Shown here: positions 45,550 to 52,944 of the stretch, piece after piece
How the letters are laid out: every line of letters begins with the position of its first letter
Position numbering within the stretch: position 1 is the stretch's first letter
NCBI GenBank assembly: GCA_029974015.1
Contig: JARKUF010000035.1
Span: 1-61,811, forward strand
Direction: 5' to 3'
From: Spirochaetota bacterium
Lineage (GTDB): Bacteria > Spirochaetota > UBA4802 > JAGODF01
DNA length: 61,811 nucleotides
Notes under the pieces: model-generated
The model's input: the letters and a program-made list of their open reading frames with translations, nothing else
Told to the model about the DNA's origin: nothing
Database searches by the model: none
Made by a program: the position numbers and the translations under genes

Positions 45550-47265
45550 TTATTTAACCAGGGCTTCGAATTCTTTCCTGTATTTGGTGATCATCGCCTG
45601 GATGGGTACGGAAAAAGCCTCGCCGGTGGGACAGAGCGTGAGGCCCTTGATGTTTTTACACAGGTGGAGGATGAGGTCGATATCTTCCATTTTGCCTTTG
45701 CCCGCCAGGAGGCCGCGAAGCTTTGCCGTGATGACATGCGAACCTTCGCGGCAGGGTACGCACTGCCCGCACGATTCGTGATGATAAAACTCAATGGTCC
45801 TCAGCGCGAGCTCCGGTATCGACACTGTGTCGTTGATTACTATGATGCCGCCGGAACCCAGGGCCGTCCCCGCCTTCTGGCAGGAGTCGTAATCGAGGAC
45901 GAGGTTTTTTGCCTCCTTCGCGGTGAGGATGGCCACTGAGAGCCCCCCGACTATCACGCCCTTGAGGGTCCCCTTCACGCCGCCCGCTGCCTTGAGGAGT
46001 TCGTCCAACTTCGTCCCGAGGGGGTATTCGTAGACCCCGGGCTTGTTCACATGGCCGGATATCCCGTAAATCTTCGGGCCGTGGTTGTTGGGGTTGCCTA
46101 TTTTCCTGTACGCTGCCGCGCCCTTTTCGACGATGTAGGGCACGTTCGCCAGGGTTTCGACATTGTTCACCACGGTGGGGCAGCCGTAGAGGCCGAAGTT
46201 CGCGGGGAAGGGGGGCTTAACGCGAGGATTGCCGCGCATACCTTCCAGGGACTCTATCTGGGCGGTTTCGTCGCCGCACACATAGGAGCCGCCGCCGCGG
46301 TGTACGAGGATGTCCACATGGGAGAGCTGTCCGTCCTTTTTCGCTTCCTCGATTGCCTTTTCGAGGATATCGGCGATCCAGCCGAATTCGCCCCGGATGT
46401 AGATGAACGCCTTCGCGGCCTTGATGGCGCGGGCGCTGATGGCGATGCCTTCGACCACCAGATGGGGGTTGAATTCCATGATCTGCCGGTCCTTGAAAGT
46501 CCCCGGCTCGCCCTCGTCGGCATTGCAGATGAGGTAGACGGGGCGCGTGTCGTTTTTAGGAAGGAAGGACCATTTCATTCCCGCCGGAAACCCCGCGCCG
46601 CCGCGCCCGCGAATCTGGGATTCCTTCACCTCGTCGATGATCTGTTCCGGCTCCATCGTCATGGCTTTTTTCAAGGCCCGGTAGCCGCCGTTTTTTTTGT
46701 AGAAGGCGAGTCCTGTGCAGTCCTTCTGTGTCCGGTCGTTAAGGAGGATATTGCTTTTCGACACGATGTTCATCGATGTATCGCTTTCCGGATACTTGCC
46801 CTTCTTGAGGGACTCGATGAGTTTGTCGGTCTTCGCCGGGGTCATGTTTTCATAGTAGCGGTCGTTCACCTGAATGACAGGGCCCGTGGCGCAGGAGGCG
46901 AGGTCCTGGACGGTGGAAAGGGTAAAGAGCTTGTCCTTCGTGGTTTCGCCGACGGAAATGCCTAATTTTTTCTCAAGATGGCGTACAATTTTATCAGCTC
47001 CATGAAGGAAGCCGGGTACGCAGGTGTCCACCTGGAGATGGTATTTTCCAACAGGCTTTGTGTTGAACAGGGTGTAGTACGTTGCTATGCCGTACACGCG
47101 GTTGAGGCCCAGGCCTGCTGCCCTGGCAGCGTCCTTCATTCCGGCCAGGTTCAGGTGGTTTTTGTTCTCCTTCTGGAGAAGCTGCATCACAGGCATAACC
47201 GCCGATTGCTTCTCCGGATACTTCTTGATGATTGTGTTGATCTTCTCCCGGGTTTTTTCTTTCAT
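45550..47265 (-). CDS. NuoE-NuoF fusion, NADH-oxidising diaphorase subunit of formate dehydrogenase
   Basis: 571 aa. Residues about 1-155 are NuoE/thioredoxin-like; about 175-571 are NuoF-like with the NADH site RGRGGAGFPAG, FMN site GGGSYVCGDETAQIESLEG and the [4Fe-4S] motif ESCGQCVPCREGS plus a distal LC. In the NuoE part the canonical CxxxxC and CxxxC pairs are reduced to one Cys each (VDTCVPGFLHGAD and QDLASCATGP), so the [2Fe-2S] cluster is probably lost. It passes electrons between FdhA and NAD(H). First gene of the unit. Confidence 0.92.
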   Translation of the reverse strand: MKEKTREKINTIIKKYPEKQSAVMPVMQLLQKENKNHLNLAGMKDAARAAGLGLNRVYGIATYYTLFNTKPVGKYHLQVDTCVPGFLHGADKIVRHLEKKLGISVGETTKDKLFTLSTVQDLASCATGPVIQVNDRYYENMTPAKTDKLIESLKKGKYPESDTSMNIVSKSNILLNDRTQKDCTGLAFYKKNGGYRALKKAMTMEPEQIIDEVKESQIRGRGGAGFPAGMKWSFLPKNDTRPVYLICNADEGEPGTFKDRQIMEFNPHLVVEGIAISARAIKAAKAFIYIRGEFGWIADILEKAIEEAKKDGQLSHVDILVHRGGGSYVCGDETAQIESLEGMRGNPRVKPPFPANFGLYGCPTVVNNVETLANVPYIVEKGAAAYRKIGNPNNHGPKIYGISGHVNKPGVYEYPLGTKLDELLKAAGGVKGTLKGVIVGGLSVAILTAKEAKNLVLDYDSCQKAGTALGSGGIIVINDTVSIPELALRTIEFYHHESCGQCVPCREGSHVITAKLRGLLAGKGKMEDIDLILHLCKNIKGLTLCPTGEAFSVPIQAMITKYRKEFEALVK

Positions 47266-47291
47266 AACTCCATAACCCCACCTTTGATAGT

Positions 47292-47399
47292 AGAGAACCT
47301 GTAAATTTTTTTAAGATTCCCAAAAATTGAAACTGCCGTTATATTCCGCACTCGAGTTTCACCACCGTTTTCGGCGGGAAAGCCCGATAGAGCTTGCCT
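47292..47399 (-). repeat. AGGCAACCT-family element, nearly complete copy
   Basis: Reverse orientation, from AGAGAACCT (47292-47300) to AGCTTGCCT (47391-47399), with TTGAAACTGCCG in the middle and a degraded GC hairpin CCGTTTTCGGCGGG. It spans the likely promoter region of the NuoEF-like gene. Confidence 0.6.
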
Positions 47400-47442
47400 T
47401 AAATCTTTAGTTTTTTGACCGAATTATTGATTGTTCGATCTG

Positions 47443-48033
47443 TCAGCCCACCCGGGAAAGCTTGCTGTAAATCTCCAGGCCCTGGCATGCCCGGCAGAGC
47501 CCGCATTCTTCCTCGGGATACGCCTCGCCGCAGGACTCGCAGATGGCGATTCGCCCTCTGTCGTGTTTGCCTAGGAGCGCGCGTGAAACCGTGACGTTCC
47601 TTATTGTGAAGGCGTTCTCTCCGGCAGACTGGATTTCATGTATGAGTTTTTCCTGGTCCTGTTCCTGTTTGCGCGTAAGGCGGAAGAACCAGTTTTTGAT
47701 TTCCGGGAACCTGTCGAGCTTTTGCGGGTCCAGGGAAACCCGCACTCCATTGCCGCTTTTTTTGTCGTAGAGGGTGATAGCAAAGCGCCCCGTGTCGATA
47801 ATCTTAAGCCAGCCGTTTCCCACCGTGCAGGGGGTTAGCATCTGGATGGCGTCCGGCAGGCAGGCGGTGGATTCGCATATCGCGTCGAAGATTTCGTATT
47901 CCCCCATTCTCCTTATGGCCGCGGCGACCATAAAGCCCCCGATGAAAAGCCCGGGCGCGAAGTTACCGTGGAATTCCGTAAGGGCCTTGATGTATTCGTC
48001 GGCGGTATACTTGTTTAGCTCTTTCATCGGCAT
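47443..48033 (-). CDS. FmdE-family protein with C-terminal zinc motif
   Basis: 196 aa. The N-terminal FmdE domain shows FHGNFAPGLFIGGFMVAAAI and the Cys segment CESTACLPDAIQMLTPCTVG; the C-terminus has a zinc-ribbon, CESCGEAYPEEECGLCRAC. FmdE proteins occur with molybdenum/tungsten formylmethanofuran and formate dehydrogenases, where they are thought to help metal-cofactor handling. Position upstream of two Mo/W formate dehydrogenases fits that. It begins 10 nt after a 26-codon Cys-rich mini-ORF. Confidence 0.85.
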   Translation of the reverse strand: MPMKELNKYTADEYIKALTEFHGNFAPGLFIGGFMVAAAIRRMGEYEIFDAICESTACLPDAIQMLTPCTVGNGWLKIIDTGRFAITLYDKKSGNGVRVSLDPQKLDRFPEIKNWFFRLTRKQEQDQEKLIHEIQSAGENAFTIRNVTVSRALLGKHDRGRIAICESCGEAYPEEECGLCRACQGLEIYSKLSRVG

Positions 48034-48043
48034 TTCACCAGGC

Positions 48044-48124
48044 TCAATCCGGGCAGTGGCCCGTGGTTCGGTTGCAGTGTGGGCAGATACTGCAAACTTT
48101 GTTCCGCGTCAGGAAGCGATACAT
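48044..48124 (-). CDS. Candidate 26-aa Cys-rich microprotein upstream of fmdE-like gene
   Basis: ATG 48124 to TGA 48044-48046. The product contains the cluster CSICPHCNRTTGHC (residues 11-24), four Cys and two His that could bind one zinc. It ends 10 nt before the FmdE-like start, so coupling is possible. No strong Shine-Dalgarno precedes the ATG. It could also be a leader peptide or the residue of a longer zinc-ribbon gene. Confidence 0.4.
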   Translation of the reverse strand: MYRFLTRNKVCSICPHCNRTTGHCPD

Positions 48125-48320
48125 ATATGACCATATAAATCTAAAAATTGTTATTATTTAAGAAAAAACATCAAAAAAATAGCAGGTAATATTAACAAGA
48201 AATTACAAAAAACTACATTATCCAGATGATTTCAAAGGCGTGTAATGTCAAGAAAATTATAGAAAGCCGCTTAAAATTAGGGTGGTCGCGAAACTTAAGG
48301 GATGGAAATGGGTTTTTGGC
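48125..48320. other. AT-rich gap with no visible gene
   Basis: Upstream region of the fmdE-like gene and downstream of the NTPase gene. It should hold the fmdE promoter, but no clear -35/-10 pair or hairpin stands out. Confidence 0.35.
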
Positions 48321-48848
48321 CTATCCGGTGAAGGGAAGAGAGGTTACTTCTTTAAAAAGGGCGTGCCATGGGTCGATACCGACATTGTAAACGGTGTATT
48401 CCCGAAGCTTCAGCCTGCTGATGATGTCTTCCAAATAGCGAAGCTGTACCGAAAGTATCAGGGGATTGCCCTTGCTCAGGGCTACTCCCAGAGCGTCCGC
48501 CCAGACCCGCCCCTCAAGCTCCTGGCGTCCTATTTCGTCCATGATGATTATCTCCCCGGGGCGGGCCCCGGCGATCGTTTCGTTTCCCCTTGCCAGGGCC
48601 GCGGGATTGTATCTGAAACGCCCGAACTTAAGCCATTCTTCCGTAGTCCTGTCGCAGAGCGGAACAATGTCCTTTCCCGGGAGGAGGGTGAGGCAAAAGC
48701 TCTTTCGGGAGCCGTCTTCCCAGGCCCCTTCCGCGTAAAAGCCGGTGTGGGGAACCAGGCGCGTTTCCAGGTGGCGGGAAATTTCTTTAATGAAGGTCGT
48801 TTTCCCTTCTCCTCGGCCGGCGGTTATAAGTACGCGAAGCGGGCTCAT
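48321..48848 (-). CDS. P-loop NTPase of the THEP1/NTPase_1 type
   Basis: 175 aa. Walker A GRGEGKTT (about 11-18), hydrophobic strand with Walker B IIIMDEIGRQEL (about 99-110), which is the NTPase_1 hallmark, and LVPHTGFYAEG typical of the family's second strand. These proteins hydrolyse NTPs; some are linked to molybdenum or nucleotide metabolism. Neighbours (FmdE-like, molbindin) hint at a cofactor role, but this is inference. Confidence 0.75.
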   Translation of the reverse strand: MSPLRVLITAGRGEGKTTFIKEISRHLETRLVPHTGFYAEGAWEDGSRKSFCLTLLPGKDIVPLCDRTTEEWLKFGRFRYNPAALARGNETIAGARPGEIIIMDEIGRQELEGRVWADALGVALSKGNPLILSVQLRYLEDIISRLKLREYTVYNVGIDPWHALFKEVTSLPFTG

Positions 48849-48920
48849 GCGTTATGGGGCCTCCCGGGTTTATCCGGCCCGCGGCACAATGCGGATGCGC
48901 TTCCGGATATTCTCCCCGCA

Positions 48921-48950
48921 CTATCGCATTGGCGGCCGTCCGATGTCAAC
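48921..48950 (-). promoter_or_regulatory. Putative promoter of the NTPase gene
   Basis: TTGACA (48945-48950 on the minus strand), 18-bp spacer, GATAGT (48921-48926). It lies about 75 bp before the ATG. Confidence 0.4.
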
Positions 48951-49030
48951 AAGCTTGCCTGCTTTTTTTCGCGGCACGGACATGCATTGCGGGTAAAGGG
49001 CAGGAAAACCCAGGTCTTGAGTATGCCTGT

Positions 49031-49150
49031 AGGCAACCTCTAATAATTAGATTTTCCCGCCCGCCGAAGGCGGGCGGGAAAATCTAAGTCCTGAGTTGCC
49101 AGTAGTTACAATTTAAGGGAACCTCAAAAATTTAATTTTCAGAGTTCCCC
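49031..49150 (+). repeat. AGGCAACCT-family element, reference copy
   Basis: 120 bp. Left end AGGCAACCTCTAATAATT; a 19-bp perfect GC hairpin at 49047-49087 with GAA loop; a spacer with GCCAGTAGTTACAATT; then an AT hairpin from GGGAACCTC to AGAGTTCCC. The remaining DNA to 49401 shows no gene. Confidence 0.75.
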
Positions 49151-49401
49151 TTTTTCTGAAAATACCGACAAGCGGTATTATATATCTGAATAATTACATG
49201 TCTTTACGGATTATTACATCCGCGTCAACGATGCGGCGCGTCAGCTTTTCTTTTTTTTCATAAATAAAAAAATTGTGTCCCTTCGGGCTTGATATCGCTG
49301 ATAAACGGGGCTATTTTATAATTGCGGGCTTGATGGAAATGCCTTTCATCGAAAGCTCCCATTAAGACGCGGTGAAATAATTATCATGACGAGGTGGCGC
49401 A

Positions 49402-49611
49402 ATGAAAATCAGCGCGCGCAACGCATTAAAAGGCAAGGTGAAAAAAATAACCCACGGCACGGTCAACACGGAGATCGTGGTGGAGCTCCCCGGGGGCGCG
49501 GAGATCGTGTCGATCATCACAAAGGAGTCGGCGCAGTCCCTGGGGCTTGACACCGGAAAGGAAGTCTACGCCATCATCAAAGCATCGAATGTGATGATCG
49601 CCCTGGATTGA
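49402..49611 (+). CDS. Molbindin-like TOBE domain protein (Mop)
   Basis: 69 aa, a single TOBE/Mop domain: SARNALKGKVKKITHGTVNT, then EIVVELPGGAEIVSIITKES and VYAIIKASNVMIALD. Mop proteins form hexamers that store molybdate or tungstate. GAGGTGGCGC precedes the ATG. Fits metal supply for the formate dehydrogenases 2-10 kb away. Confidence 0.9.
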   Translation: MKISARNALKGKVKKITHGTVNTEIVVELPGGAEIVSIITKESAQSLGLDTGKEVYAIIKASNVMIALD

Positions 49612-49629
49612 TTTTACTGATTCGACGAC

Positions 49630-49650
49630 GCCCTCCTTTGCCTGGAGGGC
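49630..49650 (+). terminator. Possible terminator after the molbindin gene
   Basis: GCCCTCC TTTGCCT GGAGGGC followed by a T/C-rich stretch ending TCTTTTCTTG. Moderate stem, imperfect T-run. Confidence 0.4.
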
Positions 49651-49667
49651 ATCAGCCCCCTCTTTTC

Positions 49668-49696
49668 TTGACAAAAAAAAACCCCTGAGGAATATG
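49668..49696 (+). promoter_or_regulatory. Possible promoter of prfC
   Basis: TTGACA (49668-49673), 17-bp spacer, AATATG (49691-49696), a weak -10, about 25 bp before the chosen start. Confidence 0.3.
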
Positions 49697-49720
49697 TCCC
49701 GGCGTATTGCCGGAGGACCC

Positions 49721-51298
49721 ATGGAACAGGAAATTACGCGAAGGCGCACCTTCGCAATCATATCGCATCCCGACGCGGGGAAGACCACCCTTACTGAAAA
49801 ACTTCTGCTTTACGGCGGGGCCCTGGAGCTCGCCGGGTCCGTGACGGCCAAAAAGAAGCAGAGGGAAACCTCCTCGGACTGGATGGAGCTGGAAAAAAAG
49901 CGTGGAATTTCAATTTCGTCCACGGTCCTCCAATTCGATTACGAAGCGTATCGGCTAAACCTTCTTGACACGCCGGGGCACAAGGACTTTTCAGAGGACA
50001 CCTACCGGGTCCTCACCGCGGTGGACAGCGTCATTATGATCATCGACGCCGGAAAGGGTATAGAGGACAGGACGAGGAAGCTTTTTGAAATCTGCCGGAA
50101 GCGGGGAATCCCCATCTTCACCTTTATGAACAAGCTGGACAGGCCGGCCATGCCTCCCCTGGAGCTCATCGACCAGCTTGAGAAGGTCCTTGACATCCAC
50201 GCTTTCCCGGTGAACTGGCCACTGGAAAGCGGTCCCCATTTCAAGGGAGTTTACGACAGGGTGATGAAGGAGGCCCATCTTTTTCAGAAAGTCCCCGGCG
50301 GGGCGTACCGGGCACCGGTATCGGTCCACGATTTTTCGGACCCCCGGGTGAGGGGGGTCCTCGATGAAAGGACGTATGGGGAAATCGCTGAAGAGCTGGA
50401 GCTCCTCGACCAGGCCCATGGAGGCCTGAGCGCGGATGAAGTCCTGGCGGGAAGGACCACGCCGGTTTTTTTCGGAAGCGCGTCGAACAATTTCGGGGTG
50501 GAGCTTCTTTTAAAAGGGTTTTTAAATTATTCCTCGGGGCCGGCGCCCCGCAGGGGCGGGAACGGGCCGATTCCCCTGGAGGGCCCGGTGTTTTCAGGCT
50601 TTGTCTTCAAAGTGCAGACCAACATGAACCCCCAGCACCGGGACCGCATGGTCTTCGCGCGGATATGTTCCGGGAAATTCCGGCGCGACATGAATGTGTA
50701 CCATTCCCGTCTCAAAAAGGAGGTGCGGATATCGAGCGCCCATGTCCTCTTCGGGCGGGAGCGGGAAACCCTTGAAGAAGCCTACGCCGGTGATATCCTC
50801 GGCTTCGTTACCAATACCCCCTTCCGGCCGGGGGACACCATCACGGCGGACCCTTCCATATCCTTCCGGGAAATTCCGCGTTTCGCCCCGGAGTGCTTCG
50901 CCTATATCTACAATACATCGACCCCGGCGTACAAATCGTTTCGAAAGGGGTTCGACCACCTCCTCGCGGAGGACATTGTCCAGGCTTTTCGGCTGGATGA
51001 AAACCCCGGGCCTTTGCCACTTCTGGGGGCCGTGGGACCACTCCAATTCGAGGTTTTACAATACCGGCTTCGGGACGAGTACGGGGCGGAGACGCGCCTG
51101 GAGATGAAACCCTGGACTGCACTGCGCTGGCTTGACTCGGATGTGGAGGAAGAAAAATTAAAGAAGATATTGCCCTATGGCGCAGTAACCGGCGCTGACG
51201 ATGCGGGGCGGAGGGTGGTCCTTTTTTCCACGGATTGGTCCTGCGGAAACTTCGCTTCCACCAACCCCTCCGTAACGCTCCTGGATTCGCTTTTATGA
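49721..51298 (+). CDS. prfC: Peptide chain release factor 3
   Basis: About 525 aa GTPase that recycles RF1/RF2 after termination. The start at 49721 follows GGAGGACCC. G-motifs: SHPDAGKTTLTEKLL (G1), the RF3 switch region SDWMELEKKRGISISSTVLQ (G2), DTPGHKDFSEDTYR (G3) and MNKLDRPA (G4). C-terminal domains contain GAVGPLQFEVLQYRL, typical of RF3. Full length. Confidence 0.96.
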   Translation: MEQEITRRRTFAIISHPDAGKTTLTEKLLLYGGALELAGSVTAKKKQRETSSDWMELEKKRGISISSTVLQFDYEAYRLNLLDTPGHKDFSEDTYRVLTAVDSVIMIIDAGKGIEDRTRKLFEICRKRGIPIFTFMNKLDRPAMPPLELIDQLEKVLDIHAFPVNWPLESGPHFKGVYDRVMKEAHLFQKVPGGAYRAPVSVHDFSDPRVRGVLDERTYGEIAEELELLDQAHGGLSADEVLAGRTTPVFFGSASNNFGVELLLKGFLNYSSGPAPRRGGNGPIPLEGPVFSGFVFKVQTNMNPQHRDRMVFARICSGKFRRDMNVYHSRLKKEVRISSAHVLFGRERETLEEAYAGDILGFVTNTPFRPGDTITADPSISFREIPRFAPECFAYIYNTSTPAYKSFRKGFDHLLAEDIVQAFRLDENPGPLPLLGAVGPLQFEVLQYRLRDEYGAETRLEMKPWTALRWLDSDVEEEKLKKILPYGAVTGADDAGRRVVLFSTDWSCGNFASTNPSVTLLDSLL

Positions 51299-51341
51299 TG
51301 GGGCTTTTTGTGAAAAATTATGGCCCGGCCCGGGGAGGAGC

Positions 51342-52013
51342 ATGACCGCAATAGCCTTCGACATTGACGGAACCATCTTCGATTGCGGAGACATCGTCGC
51401 CGACGCCTTCAGGGCGGGGGCCCGCAGTTACGGTGAAATCCACGGATTGGCAATGAGCAGCCCCTCCCGCGATGAAATTATGAGCGTGGTGGGAATTCCC
51501 ACGGAGGAGATATTCGGGCGCCTCTATCCGGAAGTCGGGCCCGGGGGAAGGCCGGAGCTAATGCGCCTCTGCCAGAGCGCCCTGTCGGACATGGTGCGAA
51601 ACGGGGGCGGGCTTCTCTTTGAGGGAGTCGAAGAGGTGCTTGAGGAGCTGGTGGAGAAAGGGTACAGATTATGTGCCGCGTCGAACGGCACTCTGGAATA
51701 TATCACCGCGGTCCTAGAGACCCATGGGCTTTTGCGCCATTTCTTTAAGCCCCTGATGGTTATCGGGGGTGGCATCCGCTCAAAATCGGACATTGTCCGA
51801 TATTACAGGGACTGGGCACTGGAAAGCCATCGCCTCATCATGGTGGGGGACAGGATGTCGGACCTCCGGGCCGCCCTGGACAATGATGTCCCCTTCATAG
51901 GATGCGCCTTCGGCCATATGGGCCCTGCGGAAATCGAAGGGCAGCCCTGGATAGCTCGGAATTTCAGGGAAATTCCGGCCCTGGTGAGGGAAATCGAAAA
52001 AGCCTGGCGATGA
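51342..52013 (+). CDS. HAD-superfamily hydrolase (phosphoglycolate-phosphatase-like)
   Basis: 223 aa. Motif I FDIDGTIFD (6-14) with nucleophile Asp, motif II AASNGT, motif III Lys in GGIRSKSD and motif IV VGDRMSDLRAA. The helical C1 cap between motifs I and II resembles Gph-type phosphatases. GGAGGAG precedes the ATG. Substrate unspecified. Confidence 0.88.
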   Translation: MTAIAFDIDGTIFDCGDIVADAFRAGARSYGEIHGLAMSSPSRDEIMSVVGIPTEEIFGRLYPEVGPGGRPELMRLCQSALSDMVRNGGGLLFEGVEEVLEELVEKGYRLCAASNGTLEYITAVLETHGLLRHFFKPLMVIGGGIRSKSDIVRYYRDWALESHRLIMVGDRMSDLRAALDNDVPFIGCAFGHMGPAEIEGQPWIARNFREIPALVREIEKAWR

Positions 52014-52125
52014 GGCCCGTCCCTTTTCAGGCCACTTCGTGTTTAAAGAGCGTGTTCCTGGCAGAGAGGACCCCGCCGCATATCATCAATTTTGGACTTG
52101 ACTTCCCATCGCTGATGGAATATGG

Positions 52126-52929
52126 ATGGAGAATGCTTCCGTAAATAATAAAAGCAAAAGGAGAAAAGCCACGGAATTCAGTTTAAAAGATAAGGTGGCC
52201 ATTGTCACGGGGTCGAGCCGGGGGATAGGGGAATCTATAGCGCGGACCTTTGCCGACCATGGCGCCCGGGTGGTCCTGACGAGCAGGAAGATAGACGCCC
52301 TCAAGGCCGTGGAGGAAAAAATAACCGGGGCCGGAGGGAAGGCCGAAGCCATCGCCTGCCATAATGGCAATATGGCCGACATAGCGAACCTGTTTTCGCA
52401 GGTGAAGGAAAAGTACGGCAAAGTGGACGTCCTGGTGAACAACGCCGCCACGAACTTCTACTTCGGCGATGTCCTGAACGCCACGGAGGCGGCCTGGGAC
52501 AAGACGGTGGAAGTGAACATGAAAGGCTATTTCTTCATGAGCCAGCACGCCGCCAAAATGATGATAGATGGCGGGGGCGGTTCCATCATCAATATAGCTT
52601 CCGTCAACGCCGTGCGCCCGGCCCTCATGCAGGGCATCTACTCCATCACGAAGGCGGGAGTGGTGAACATGACCAAGGCCTTCGCCAAGGAGCTGGCGCC
52701 CTATGGCGTCCGGGTCAACGCGATACTGCCGGGCCTCACCGAGACGAAGTTCGCTTCGGTGATGACGTCCAATGAGGAGCTCATGGAGAAGATTATACTT
52801 CCCACCATTCCCATGAAAAGGGTGGCCCAACCCGACGAGATGGCCGGAGCGGCCCTCTTCCTGGCATGTTCCGCCTCGAGCTATGTCACCGGCACCACCA
52901 TCGTCGTTGACGGGGGAGGCCTGGCTTAA
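52126..52929 (+). CDS. Short-chain dehydrogenase/reductase (SDR family)
   Basis: Classical SDR: TGSSRGIG cofactor loop, NNAATN, catalytic Ser in INIASVNA and YSITK (Tyr and Lys), and C-terminal SYVTGTTIVVDGGG. The family N-terminus normally begins about where FSLKDKVAIVTG occurs. ATG 52126 adds 16 extra residues and has only a weak ribosome-binding site, while a perfect AAAGGAG (52157-52163) sits 7 nt before an in-frame ACG (52171); the true start may be that ACG. NAD(P)-dependent oxidoreductase, substrate unknown. Confidence 0.9.
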   Translation: MENASVNNKSKRRKATEFSLKDKVAIVTGSSRGIGESIARTFADHGARVVLTSRKIDALKAVEEKITGAGGKAEAIACHNGNMADIANLFSQVKEKYGKVDVLVNNAATNFYFGDVLNATEAAWDKTVEVNMKGYFFMSQHAAKMMIDGGGGSIINIASVNAVRPALMQGIYSITKAGVVNMTKAFAKELAPYGVRVNAILPGLTETKFASVMTSNEELMEKIILPTIPMKRVAQPDEMAGAALFLACSASSYVTGTTIVVDGGGLA

Positions 52930-52944
52930 TTCCCTTTTTACCGC

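Noticed and set aside
48845..49036. 63-codon minus-strand frame upstream of the NTPase gene
   Set aside because: It overlaps the likely promoter, has no ribosome-binding site and a Cys/Arg-rich composition typical of non-coding frames.
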